38,312 nt of DNA from Spirochaetaceae bacterium (GTDB lineage Bacteria; Spirochaetota; Spirochaetia; DSM-2461): NCBI GenBank assembly GCA_016744925.1, contig JADGDJ010000015.1:1-38312 (forward strand). The letters are read 5' to 3'. The translations under genes and the position numbers were made by a program. The notes under the pieces were generated by a model. It worked only from the letters and a program-made list of their open reading frames with translations, did not search any database and had not been told where the DNA came from. Of the stretch, positions 30,282 to 38,312 are shown one piece after another (position 1 is the stretch's first letter; every line of letters begins with the position of its first letter).

Positions 30282-31724
30282 TCAAATATTCTTTTTAATA
30301 AAATCAGCTTCTACACTCATTCTTATCTTGTCTTTAATTTTATTAAAGGCACCTTGTGCGTTTGTGTACTTATATTCGAAATCGATTAAGTCTTTACGGT
30401 CTTCTTTTTTAGCAATTTTAAGTTCCGTTTTTGCTTTTGCAAAATTGCTCTTACCGACTGCGAACTCTTCTTTGTACTGTTTTTTAGCAAAATGAATCCC
30501 GACTAAATCAACAGGATTTACATTTCGTGTATAGAGATCAAATACTACCGCAAGTAATAAGACGACACCCAAGATGATCGGTTCGATGTTTGCATCGATA
30601 CCTGCTAAAGCCATACCGTTTTTAAGTGACATAATTACAATGGCACCGACAACGGCGTTTACAACTTTACCGACACCACCAGCAGCACTGGTCCCACCGA
30701 TAAAGGCAGCTGCGATAGCGTATAATTCCCAGAATGGCCCATGTTTCGGAGAAGCATTTTCTAATCTGGAAACATACATAACACCGGAGATCATGGCTAA
30801 CATACCCATTGAAATAAATACAATGATCAATATGAGCTCAACATTGATACCGGATAATTCTGCTGCCTCTGGATTACCTCCAACCGCATAAATTCTTCGC
30901 CCTAAAGTAGTTTGTGTTGTCATAAAATGGTAAATAACGACGACAGCAACAGTGATCAACAATAAGTAGGAAATACCTTTATTAGAACTGAATACGTAAG
31001 TTAAATATCCTGTAACAGCAGTTATCATAACCAATTTAGTAATTATCAATTCTATTTTTTCACAGGGAATATTGAGTTTCCTGTTTTTATTAATTTTTAG
31101 GATTTCCGACATGATGGCAAAAACAATGATGAACCCTCCAATGATAAGAGTGACTAAATCATATTCACCGATTTCAATCGTAGGTAAATAACCTGTCCCG
31201 ACTTGGATGAAGAAATCATTTGTCGTTGAAATTGTTCTATTTCCGGTTTTAAACATCAACAAACCTTTGAAGATGAACATTCCTGCTAGAGTAACAACAA
31301 ATGAAGGCACTTTAACTTTTGCGATAAAGTATCCTTTTGCAATACCGACTATGACAGTCAGTACTAACGCACCTAGTAATGCAACTAATACGGATTGACC
31401 ACCGGTCTCAACAGCGACAACAACATATGCCCCTAAGAATGCCCCTATAAATCCAACAGATAAATCAATTTGTCTTGTAACAATTACTAGTGTCATACCT
31501 ACTGCAAGAACAGCGACATAAGCACTTTGATTTAATAAATTTGTAAAGTTAAAAGCACCTAAGAAAATCCAATCAGTCATATAACCAAACACAATAAATA
31601 TAACTATCAACGCAATAAACATTCCATAATCTCGAATATTTGTTCTAAACAATGAAATTAATGTAAGAAAATATTTGTAAATAGACCAACCGATTTTCTT
31701 GAATAAATTTTTATCCTCAGTCAT
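30282..31724 (-). CDS. sugar ABC transporter permease (GguB/XylH class) with a charged C-terminal tail
   Basis: 480 residues from the ATG at 31724, chosen because AGGAG is 5 bases upstream; the frame runs 24 bp further into the ATPase gene. BPD_transp_2 permease with about ten helices: AYVAVLAVGMTLVIVTRQIDLSVGFIG is the family signature, followed by VPSFVVTLAGMFIFKGL, GGNPEAAELSGI and AAAFIGGTSAAGGVG. After the last helix (VVLLLAVVFDLYTR) about 75 mostly charged, helical residues (KTELKIAKKEDRKDL) form a cytoplasmic tail that the family usually lacks. It is the membrane partner of the ATPase 8 bp upstream. Confidence 0.92.
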   Translation of the reverse strand: MTEDKNLFKKIGWSIYKYFLTLISLFRTNIRDYGMFIALIVIFIVFGYMTDWIFLGAFNFTNLLNQSAYVAVLAVGMTLVIVTRQIDLSVGFIGAFLGAYVVVAVETGGQSVLVALLGALVLTVIVGIAKGYFIAKVKVPSFVVTLAGMFIFKGLLMFKTGNRTISTTNDFFIQVGTGYLPTIEIGEYDLVTLIIGGFIIVFAIMSEILKINKNRKLNIPCEKIELIITKLVMITAVTGYLTYVFSSNKGISYLLLITVAVVVIYHFMTTQTTLGRRIYAVGGNPEAAELSGINVELILIIVFISMGMLAMISGVMYVSRLENASPKHGPFWELYAIAAAFIGGTSAAGGVGKVVNAVVGAIVIMSLKNGMALAGIDANIEPIILGVVLLLAVVFDLYTRNVNPVDLVGIHFAKKQYKEEFAVGKSNFAKAKTELKIAKKEDRKDLIDFEYKYTNAQGAFNKIKDKIRMSVEADFIKKNI

Positions 31725-31732
31725 AACCTCTC

Positions 31733-33253
31733 CTAAACTGTTGCACATTTCATGATTTTTTCAGGTGTTGCGTCTGCAATGTCAAATTCCGCAGTTTGAA
31801 CACCCTCAGCGATAACATAAACTCTGTCACACATACCTAAAATTTCAGGTAATTCTGAAGAAATTATCATTATGCTCATACCCTTCGAAATTAAATCATT
31901 AATAATTGTGTATATTTCGTATTTTGCACCAACATCAATTCCCCGTGTCGGCTCATCTAAAATTAAAATTTTAGGTTCTGCAAATAACCATTTGCTTATC
32001 TGCACTTTTTGCTGATTTCCACCACTGAGGTTTTTAACCTGTTGAATTATTGATGGAGTTCGAACATTGAGATCTTTTACATACTTCTCAGCAGATTTGA
32101 TTTGTGTAAAAAAGTTGATGACTCCCATTTTAGATATTTTCTTCAAAGCAGAAACAGTTATATTTTTTGCTATTGTTTCTCCTAAGATTAATCCATCTTT
32201 TTTTCTATCTTCAGAGACATAAGCAATACCATTGTTAATAGCTTTTTTAGGTGAAGTCAGTTTAACGGCTTTCCCAAATACAATTGTACTTCCCGATATT
32301 TTATATTTCTTTGGATTTCCAAAAATACTATGGGCGAGCTCTGTCCTGCCTGCACCCATCAACCCGGCAATTCCTACGACTTCACCTTTTCGAACGGTAA
32401 TGTTCGAATTACTGACGATATACCGGTTTGTAACAGGATCAAGGGCATTAAAATTAACAGTTTCTAAAACAACATCTCCAGGGATATATTGGGGTCTTTT
32501 AGGGAAAATATCTTCAATTTCTCTCCCTACCATATTTTTTATTATTTGTCTCTCATTAATCTCGTCTTTAGTCATTGTCGCAACTGCCTTTCCGTCGCGA
32601 ATAACAGTTATAGAGTCAGCAATAGCCTCTACTTCCTTTAATTTATGAGAAATCATAATGGAAGTAATGCCTTGTCCTTTTAGCTCTACAAGTAGATTCA
32701 GCAAGTTTTCACTGTCATCTTCATTTAAAGCGGCCGTTGGCTCATCCAAGATCAACAGTTTAACATTTTGACTCAATGCTTTTGCAATTTCAATTAATTG
32801 CTGTTTCCCAACACCAAGAAGACCGACTAAGCTATAAATATCAACATCGAGACCGACCATATCCAGATACTTTTTTGCTTCTTTTTTTGTTTCATCCCAA
32901 TTCATAACTGATAAATTATTGCGGAGTTCGTGTCCCACAAAAATATTTTCATAAACTGTAAAATTGGGGAAAAGTTCTAATTCCTGATTTATGATAACGA
33001 TACCATTACTCACTGAATCTTTGATTCCATGAAAATGCTTTATTTTACCATCAAAGATGATATCTCCATCGTAAGAACCATAGGGATATATTCCACTTAA
33101 CACTTTCATCAATGTTGATTTTCCGGCTCCATTTTCACCTACTATAAAATGGATATCTCCTTTCTCAACTGATATATCGACATCACCAAGTGCTTTTACG
33201 CCGGGGAATGACTTCGTGATCGACTTCATTCGTAATATTGTATTGTTTTCCAA
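31733..33253 (-). CDS. sugar ABC transporter ATPase with two ABC domains (GguA/XylG class)
   Basis: 506 residues in two ABC halves. N-half: Walker A GENGAGKST (39-47), signature replaced by LLGVGKQQ (145-152), Walker B LLILDEP (166-172), ISHKLKE switch. C-half: degenerate Walker A GLMGAGRTE (297-305) without the Lys, signature LSGGNQQ (409-415), Walker B LILDEPTRGID (430-440). This asymmetry is normal for the RbsA/XylG family. The start is a TTG with GAGGTGGA just upstream. It is the first gene of the ATPase-permease-binding protein operon, 196 bp from the preceding binding-protein gene, so that gap probably holds the regulated promoter. Confidence 0.94.
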   Translation of the reverse strand: MENNTILRMKSITKSFPGVKALGDVDISVEKGDIHFIVGENGAGKSTLMKVLSGIYPYGSYDGDIIFDGKIKHFHGIKDSVSNGIVIINQELELFPNFTVYENIFVGHELRNNLSVMNWDETKKEAKKYLDMVGLDVDIYSLVGLLGVGKQQLIEIAKALSQNVKLLILDEPTAALNEDDSENLLNLLVELKGQGITSIMISHKLKEVEAIADSITVIRDGKAVATMTKDEINERQIIKNMVGREIEDIFPKRPQYIPGDVVLETVNFNALDPVTNRYIVSNSNITVRKGEVVGIAGLMGAGRTELAHSIFGNPKKYKISGSTIVFGKAVKLTSPKKAINNGIAYVSEDRKKDGLILGETIAKNITVSALKKISKMGVINFFTQIKSAEKYVKDLNVRTPSIIQQVKNLSGGNQQKVQISKWLFAEPKILILDEPTRGIDVGAKYEIYTIINDLISKGMSIMIISSELPEILGMCDRVYVIAEGVQTAEFDIADATPEKIMKCATV

Positions 33254-33449
33254 AAATCCACCTCTAGGCTAATCAATTCCCATTCTCTTAATTATTGTTC
33301 TACAAATTTCAGAGAATAAACTCCTTGTTTTGTTTATGAGATATTGTATTCTCTGTATTGAGAGGTTTCATATAGGATTTATATGCTAATAACTGTTCAA
33401 TTTTGATATGGATGGAATTTTATGAGATCTTTACAGGACAAAATTGTGG
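33254..33449 (-). promoter_or_regulatory. control region of the sugar ABC operon
   Basis: 196-bp gap. It holds a perfect 9-bp inverted repeat CAGAGAATA (33310-33318) / TATTCTCTG (33347-33355) that encloses a second one, ATAAAC (33316-33321) / GTTTAT (33332-33337), and the short tandem TGTATT at 33345 and 33354. These are candidate targets for the AraC-type response regulator encoded at 34481. No convincing -35/-10 pair with ideal spacing was found. Confidence 0.4.
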
Positions 33450-33462
33450 TCAATTCTGTCCT
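33435..33462 (-). terminator. hairpin spanning the stop codon of the upstream binding-protein gene
   Basis: AGGACA/TGTCCT and AATTG/CAATT form one 12-bp stem with a G-U pair and a 4-nt loop (on the minus strand). The TGA stop of the gene ending at 33450 lies at the loop edge. No U-tract follows, so it is probably a weak terminator or 3'-end stabiliser. Confidence 0.5.
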
Positions 33463-34478
33463 ATAGCGTTTCTATAGACATCTTCTCTGGAATGAAATCC
33501 ATCATTTAAGACAGTGCTGTCCATATCTTCCTTAAAAACAGGAATGGGAGTCTCTACAAAAAACGGGATTTCCCTGGTGCTATTGTTATCGATATATTTT
33601 TCAGGTTCAGTCATTTGATCTGTAGCCATAGAAACAGCCAACTGGGCAGCTCTTGCAGCCAGTGATTGTATCGGTTTATACACAGTCATCAGTTGAGTTC
33701 CCTCAACGATACTCTGGCAGGCGACCAGATCGGCATCCTGTCCGACAACAGCAACTTTTCCCGCCAGCTGTCTCTCCGAGAGGAGTCGAATCGCCGCCTG
33801 AGCAATCAGATCATTAGCTGCGGATATAGCCTGAATATCTTCAGTACGATCGAGAACAGCCCCGATCTCCACAAGAGCTTCGTCATAACTCCAGTGTTCC
33901 AGCCAGATCTCATCAATCAGTGTTACATCGCCATTTTCGATAAACGGATCGAGGATATCATGGACACCGCTATTCACCTGAAAACTATTATTATCGTGAA
34001 CCGAACCATTGATTATGATGTAATTCCCCACAGGGACACGGGAAATGAGTGCTCTTGAGAGCATCCTTCCCACTTCGTGATTATCAAAAGAAACATACCC
34101 CGTTATGGGGACATCCATAATCGGTCTATCATAAGAGAGTACAGGAATTCCCCTGTCGATGGTTTTCTGAATAACACCCCCCAAGAGAACTTTGTCTTGA
34201 GGAATGACAACGAGCACATCGATATCCTGCTTGAGCAGATACTGAATCTGAGGAATCTGATCCAGAGCATTTCCCGGTGATTTGGCAAAAATGACTTCCG
34301 CACCGAGCTCCCGGGCTGTATGCATAAATATTTTAATGTCCCGGTCCCATCTCTCAAGGAGGAATGTCTCAGAGGCTGCAGAAAATCCGATACGGATAAT
34401 TTCCTTTTCAGTTTCCTCTTTTGCGGAACAGGAGATCAGAAAAACAAGGGACAGAAAAATAACAGTAATTTTTTGCAT
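33450..34478 (-). CDS. XylF/RbsB-type sugar-binding lipoprotein, second copy
   Basis: 342 residues. Lipobox with Cys17 (VFLISCSAKE). Type I periplasmic binding fold: IIRIGFSAASETFLLERWDRDIKIF, QDIDVLVVIPQDKVLLGGVI, GIPVLSYDRPI, and AANDLIAQAAIRLL plus VGQDADLVACQSIVEGTQLMTVYK in the C-lobe, the D-xylose-binding protein pattern. Its ATG begins 2 bases after the response-regulator stop, so it is cotranscribed with the two-component genes rather than with the transporter 196 bp downstream. It may deliver sugar to the same permease or serve as an additional sensor input. Ligand most likely a pentose. Confidence 0.9.
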   Translation of the reverse strand: MQKITVIFLSLVFLISCSAKEETEKEIIRIGFSAASETFLLERWDRDIKIFMHTARELGAEVIFAKSPGNALDQIPQIQYLLKQDIDVLVVIPQDKVLLGGVIQKTIDRGIPVLSYDRPIMDVPITGYVSFDNHEVGRMLSRALISRVPVGNYIIINGSVHDNNSFQVNSGVHDILDPFIENGDVTLIDEIWLEHWSYDEALVEIGAVLDRTEDIQAISAANDLIAQAAIRLLSERQLAGKVAVVGQDADLVACQSIVEGTQLMTVYKPIQSLAARAAQLAVSMATDQMTEPEKYIDNNSTREIPFFVETPIPVFKEDMDSTVLNDGFHSREDVYRNAIGQN

Positions 34479-34480
34479 CG

Positions 34481-35974
34481 TTATACAGTACCTCTTTTTT
34501 CCAGATCCGAGGGAGAAATCCCCATTATTTTGCGAAAAATCCGACTGAAATAATTCGGATCCTGATATCCCACCATAAAAGAAGCTTCTTTAATGGAGAT
34601 ATTGTTATCTCTCAGTAGAAGAACAGCCTGATTGATTCTATATCTATTGACGTAATCGATGAATTTTGTGTCCAGATGTTCAGAGAACAAACGGCTCAGA
34701 TAACTTCCTGTGACAGAACACTCTTCGGCGACTGAAGTCAGTTGCAGCTGTTGATTGTAATTTTCAGCGATATAGGAAAGAGCTTTTTTCAAAGGTTTGG
34801 GATAGTTATGACTCTTCTTCATCTCAAGCAGATTAAATAGCTTTGTCATAGCCGAAGCCGCCCAAGTCTCCCACTCGTCCATAGTTCCCAGAGGCATAAT
34901 CTCTTCTGCGGGATCAATATTAAAATTACTCCTGATGAGAATGTGATTATCCATATCCTGTAGAAGAAGGGTAAATAAACCTACCATTTTCCCTTTAGCG
35001 ACATTGAAGTTGTCCAGTTTGAATTTCTCAACCCAGAAATTCTTAAATAGCTCTTCACCCTTAATTCTTTCATTAGCCAGCATCCCTTTGAAAACAGAGA
35101 GTATCTTTCGCTGTTCACCATTTCTTCTGTTCTCCCCTTCCTCGGAATCGGAAAAAGGCCGGAAAGCTTCAGAAAATGATTGTGTTATTTCAGAAAAATG
35201 ATGAATCCCTCCGGAACCAAGTATAAAATGAACTCCATCCACTCCGTTTATTATTATCCTCAGTTGCTTTTCAAGATCTTTCATCTCTCTCTCTTCTGGA
35301 AAAAAGAGCAGCAGCTTATCGCCAAGTTCTACGGAAAGACAATTGTATTTGTACTGTATTTTATGAACGATCTCTCCATAGATATCTCTCCGGATATCCT
35401 CTGAAACCGATGGGACTCCTCCCACGAGATGAATAGCCGCTCTTTCGCAATTGATAGTGGATATGCGACAGAATTCAAACCAGCTCTCTTCATCGGGGTT
35501 TTTCCAAATAAAACTGGTGAGTATTTTATTCTGCTTTTCAATTTTAGATTTTTCTAAAAACTGTTCCTCTTCGAGAATATTAAAACTTTCCTCTTTTCTC
35601 TTATCGAGAAACTTTTTCACTTTTTCAAGTTCTTCGAGAATCTTATTTCTCGAAACGGGTTTAACCAGATAACTGAAGACTCCCAGATGGATGGCTTTCT
35701 GTGCAATGTCAAAGCGCTCATAAGCTGTAGCCAGAATAAATATTATATGGGGAAATAGAGGACGAAGCTGCTTGATTGTCTCTATACCGTCCATTCCAGG
35801 CATTTGTATATCCATAAATACAAGATCGGGATTTTTCTCTTTTATCTCCCTTATCGCTTCTGTGCCGGTTCTGGCTTTGCCGCAGAGAGTAAAATCACTA
35901 ACATACTTCTTAAAGATAAAACTGAAGCTGTCCAGAACAGGTTCTTCATCATCTACGATCATAACTGTATACAT
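34481..35974 (-). CDS. YesN-type response regulator with AraC DNA-binding domain
   Basis: 497 residues. Receiver domain 1-120: acidic pocket Asp8/Asp9, phospho-acceptor Asp55 (LVFMDIQMPGMDG), Thr83 and Lys105 (YLVKPVS). A helical, Glu/Lys-rich linker and a middle domain follow, then the C-terminal AraC domain of about 100 residues with two HTH units (LTSVAEECSVTGSYLSRLFSEHL; ISIKEASFMVGYQDPNYFSRIFRKIMGISPSD). The length is typical of YesN regulators. It overlaps the kinase gene by 16 bp and is followed 2 bp later by a sugar-binding gene. It probably activates the sugar ABC operon in response to the kinase. Confidence 0.94.
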   Translation of the reverse strand: MYTVMIVDDEEPVLDSFSFIFKKYVSDFTLCGKARTGTEAIREIKEKNPDLVFMDIQMPGMDGIETIKQLRPLFPHIIFILATAYERFDIAQKAIHLGVFSYLVKPVSRNKILEELEKVKKFLDKRKEESFNILEEEQFLEKSKIEKQNKILTSFIWKNPDEESWFEFCRISTINCERAAIHLVGGVPSVSEDIRRDIYGEIVHKIQYKYNCLSVELGDKLLLFFPEEREMKDLEKQLRIIINGVDGVHFILGSGGIHHFSEITQSFSEAFRPFSDSEEGENRRNGEQRKILSVFKGMLANERIKGEELFKNFWVEKFKLDNFNVAKGKMVGLFTLLLQDMDNHILIRSNFNIDPAEEIMPLGTMDEWETWAASAMTKLFNLLEMKKSHNYPKPLKKALSYIAENYNQQLQLTSVAEECSVTGSYLSRLFSEHLDTKFIDYVNRYRINQAVLLLRDNNISIKEASFMVGYQDPNYFSRIFRKIMGISPSDLEKRGTV

Positions 35975-37476
35975 GGTTCCACCTCTGTATTGATATTGAT
36001 GATGATGTCTGTACCTCTACCGCTAACGCTATGGATTTCCACGACATTTTCCTCTTCAGGATAGAAGAAATAACAGCGCTGGATCACATTTTCCAGTCCC
36101 ATAACTTTTGAGCTTAACTGATAGTCATGAGTATGGGGAGTCAACAACGCTTTCACTGTTTTTTCAGGAATTCCTATTCCATCATCTTTAACTGAAATTC
36201 TCAATATAGGAAAATTGTATTCAATGGAGACTGTAACCGTACCGATTCCCTCTTTATCTTTAAAGGCGTGGAGAACCGAGTTTTCCACTATAGGCTGCAG
36301 TGACATAGCTGGACAACTAAAATGATCGAGTAGTTCCTCATCGATATTCAATTGCAGATTGAGAGAATTGGGAAAGCGGATTTTAAGAATATTGAAATAG
36401 GAGATCAGCCCTTCGTATTCATGCCGTAAAGGAACAAAGAACTTCTTTTCCCTTATATTATAGCGGAATAAAGCCGCGAGGTTTTCCATAAAGTCCGCCG
36501 TCTTTTCCGCTTCTTCCACTATGGCGAGCTGTACACCTGTATTGATTGTATTAAAGAGAAAATGGGGGTTCATCTGTGCCTGCATGGTATAGAGTTCCAT
36601 ACGTTTCAGAAGTTGTTCCATCTTGAGATTGCGAACCCTCTCGGTCATTATCTGCTGTTCTATGTCCTTCTGTTTTTTCAATTCATTTATATAGTGGCTT
36701 ATACTGTTTTTCATATCATTAAAGGCCGAGGCCACATGATTGATTTCATTGACCGAATCAAACTGAATATCTGCCATAACGAAATCCCCACTGGAAATTT
36801 TCCCAGCCATAAGTGAAAGCTGATGGATGGGAAATGAGATGGTGTTCACATTTTTCAAAAGAACGGAGAAAGAAAATGCCATAATCAGCACGATGAGTAT
36901 GAGACTGTACATTTGAATCTTACGGAATAATTCAAGAAAATTCCTGTACTCTCCAAGCTGACTTCTAAAACCCTTCAGGCTGACCTCGTTGATTCGATCG
37001 GTTATATAATTGTAGAGAATAGAGAGTTCCTCAAATCCCTGAGTATATCCCAGGACATTTCGTCCCCGCTTCATTTCAATTACCTGATTCACCTGTAGGA
37101 GATAAGAGTCTATGAGAAAATAGATCTCTCTTTTCAACAATTCCGATTCATCATCGATGATAAGTCGTTTGACGGGAAGAGTGTCTTTAAGAGTTTCAGA
37201 AGCGTAGAGAAGTTGAGCCAGAGAAGAAGAGGAAAAAACACTGAGATAACTCTCGATGGGTTCCTGGATTTCATCGAGCTGAACCTGAAGAACGTGGAGG
37301 AATTGCTCATCTTCAAATCGCTGGTCGGCTATTTCCTGCAGAGAAAGAGACAAGGTGAGAATAAAACCGAAGGAAATTACTGTAAATGACATGGAGAAAA
37401 TAAAATAATAGAGCAGTTTTGCTCTCAGGGAATTACTTAAACGGAGACTACTCACCTGATTCATCCCCCTTTTCAT
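35959..37476 (-). CDS. YesM/LytS-type sensor histidine kinase
   Basis: 505 residues. TM1 is about 21-46, an extracytoplasmic helical sensor about 47-187, TM2 188-208, HAMP about 209-262, and a coiled coil. The His_kinase domain has phospho-acceptor His305 in QMNPHFLFNTINT. The HATPase domain has the N-box LQPIVENSVLHAF (Asn399) and G1 box DDGIGIP (431-437). The ATG at 37476 has no good ribosome-binding site; a GTG at 37455 with AGGGG about 9 bases upstream is an alternative that removes 7 residues. It overlaps the sugar-binding gene upstream (29 bp, or 8 bp with the GTG) and the regulator gene downstream. Its small extracytoplasmic part probably senses the binding protein encoded before it. 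Confidence 0.93.
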   Translation of the reverse strand: MKRGMNQVSSLRLSNSLRAKLLYYFIFSMSFTVISFGFILTLSLSLQEIADQRFEDEQFLHVLQVQLDEIQEPIESYLSVFSSSSLAQLLYASETLKDTLPVKRLIIDDESELLKREIYFLIDSYLLQVNQVIEMKRGRNVLGYTQGFEELSILYNYITDRINEVSLKGFRSQLGEYRNFLELFRKIQMYSLILIVLIMAFSFSVLLKNVNTISFPIHQLSLMAGKISSGDFVMADIQFDSVNEINHVASAFNDMKNSISHYINELKKQKDIEQQIMTERVRNLKMEQLLKRMELYTMQAQMNPHFLFNTINTGVQLAIVEEAEKTADFMENLAALFRYNIREKKFFVPLRHEYEGLISYFNILKIRFPNSLNLQLNIDEELLDHFSCPAMSLQPIVENSVLHAFKDKEGIGTVTVSIEYNFPILRISVKDDGIGIPEKTVKALLTPHTHDYQLSSKVMGLENVIQRCYFFYPEEENVVEIHSVSGRGTDIIININTEVEPCIQL

Positions 37477-38312
37477 TTTCTGTAATTATACTGATTCCCG
37501 TATCGACGTAAGCCGAAGTATATCCGTGTGTACTGATTTCCTGCAAAGCCATAATGGCGCTGAATCCTATTCGAAAAGGATTTCTGACGATTGTTCCCAG
37601 AACCAGTCCTTTGTTGATGAACTCTTTAATTCTCTCATCTTCCCCGAATCCAATAACCTGAATATCTCCTACAAGGTTCATATCAACAATGGACTGTACT
37701 GTAACAAGGGTGTCATTGGGATCCGTAAGAACGATGACATCAATTGCCAGATCCTGTCTAATAAGTTTAAATATAAGCCTTTCCGCATCGAGGGGGTTGA
37801 GGTTGGTTTCCTCTTTTTGAAGATTGGAAAGACGCTCGCCAAGTGTCGAAATGAGTCCCAATTCAATCAGATTCGCCTCAGTTTTAAGTCCGGGATTTTT
37901 ATCGCTGTATACCAATACAACGTTGAGATTTTCTTTCTCAGATTTAAGAGCCAGCCTGCCGATTGCCTTACCTGAGTCAAAATTATTCGTACCGATAAAA
38001 AAAGTTGTTTCGTCTCTTTTGATTTCATTCTCAATCTGAATAACCGGTATACCCGCCTCGGAAATAGCTGCTAGATTTGCCAGAGTTCCCTGATCTTTTC
38101 TATAAGCATAAATGCCTATTCCATCGACACCTGTAAGGGGAACCATTTCAAAACTCAAAGGATCCGAGTCCAATGTATGAAATGAGATTGAGCAATCCAT
38201 CGATTCAGATGCGCTGAGTGCGCCGGCTTTCAACTGTTTAAAAAATGCATTTTCTGAAGATGGCAGAAAAAAAGCGTAGTGGTTACTCTTTTCAATCCTC
38301 AATGTAGAGGAT
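37448..38312 (-). CDS. periplasmic sugar-binding protein of the sensor system, 5' end outside the window
   Basis: At least 284 residues. The frame has no stop up to the window edge, and the only start codon inside is a TTG at 38302 without a ribosome-binding site, so the signal or anchor is probably encoded beyond 38312. Type I periplasmic binding fold: YAFFLPSSENAFFKQLKAGA, GVDGIGIYAYRKD, AGIPVIQIENE, FIGTNNFDSGKAIGRLAL, and IDVIVLTDPNDTLVTVQSIV in the C-lobe. It is cotranscribed with the histidine kinase, which it overlaps. By analogy with XylFII of clostridia it would bind a sugar and signal to the kinase rather than feed a permease. A LacI-type repressor is unlikely: no HTH is visible, although the N-terminus is missing. 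Confidence 0.82.
   Translation of the reverse strand, partial: SSTLRIEKSNHYAFFLPSSENAFFKQLKAGALSASESMDCSISFHTLDSDPLSFEMVPLTGVDGIGIYAYRKDQGTLANLAAISEAGIPVIQIENEIKRDETTFFIGTNNFDSGKAIGRLALKSEKENLNVVLVYSDKNPGLKTEANLIELGLISTLGERLSNLQKEETNLNPLDAERLIFKLIRQDLAIDVIVLTDPNDTLVTVQSIVDMNLVGDIQVIGFGEDERIKEFINKGLVLGTIVRNPFRIGFSAIMALQEISTHGYTSAYVDTGISIITENEKGDESGE

Noticed and set aside
37448-38312. LacI-type repressor
   Set aside because: No HTH in the visible part, and the overlap with a histidine kinase favours a periplasmic sensor protein.

Overview
The window (38.3 kb) reads as chromosome of a bacterium, most likely a free-living spirochaete of the Spirochaetales. That is an inference from the gene set: a single-chain acetyl-CoA carboxylase-like protein, an HBM-type chemoreceptor with its own CheW, TRAP and sugar ABC uptake operons, and moderately AT-rich DNA. 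There is no 16S rRNA to confirm it. No CRISPR array, insertion sequence, prophage or rRNA was seen.

Layout. 1-522: 3' part of a THEP1-like NTPase whose Walker A loop is replaced by an A-run. 531-3369: FecBCD-type metal/siderophore importer (minus), with a consensus promoter that carries a perfect inverted repeat. 3527-6405: independent minus-strand genes: cold-shock protein, a two-helix membrane protein, a DUF3179 protein and a beta-carbonic anhydrase. 6497-9127: chemoreceptor plus CheW. 9396-15016: minus-strand TRAP transporter (dctP-dctQ-dctM) followed by three class I/II aldolase-fold genes, opposed by a divergent FadR/GntR regulator (15170-15889). The shared intergenic region has a palindrome, a second half-copy 30 bp away, and promoters in both directions.

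15890-18660 looks like accessory DNA: a GC-rich imperfect inverted repeat, a divergent isochorismatase-fold hydrolase / WYL-regulator pair, a 57-codon small ORF and a C39-like papain-fold protein. Then come tRNA-Gln and tRNA-Met with promoter and terminator, and a GNAT acetyltransferase. 19904-25384 is one 1826-codon gene that joins biotin carboxylase, biotin carrier, a central domain and both carboxyltransferase halves, the order seen in eukaryotic acetyl-CoA carboxylase. 25377-28912 is a self-contained module: a MocR-type regulator divergent from a PLP decarboxylase and a LysE-type exporter, with two 13-bp direct repeats between them.

28980-38312 is a sugar-sensing and uptake locus on the minus strand: a periplasmic binding protein (entering from the window's right edge), a YesM-type histidine kinase, a YesN/AraC-type response regulator, a second binding lipoprotein, then ATPase, permease and a third binding lipoprotein of the xylose/ChvE class. 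The order suggests that the first binding protein and the kinase sense the sugar outside the cell and the AraC-type regulator switches on the transporter. This resembles the XylFII-LytS-YesN arrangement known from clostridia.

The least conventional observations are the single-chain carboxylase, the P-loop overwritten by poly-A, the MocR direct repeats over a probably leaderless promoter, the strong terminator placed inside the TRAP/aldolase operon, and the unrecognised 57-codon ORF.
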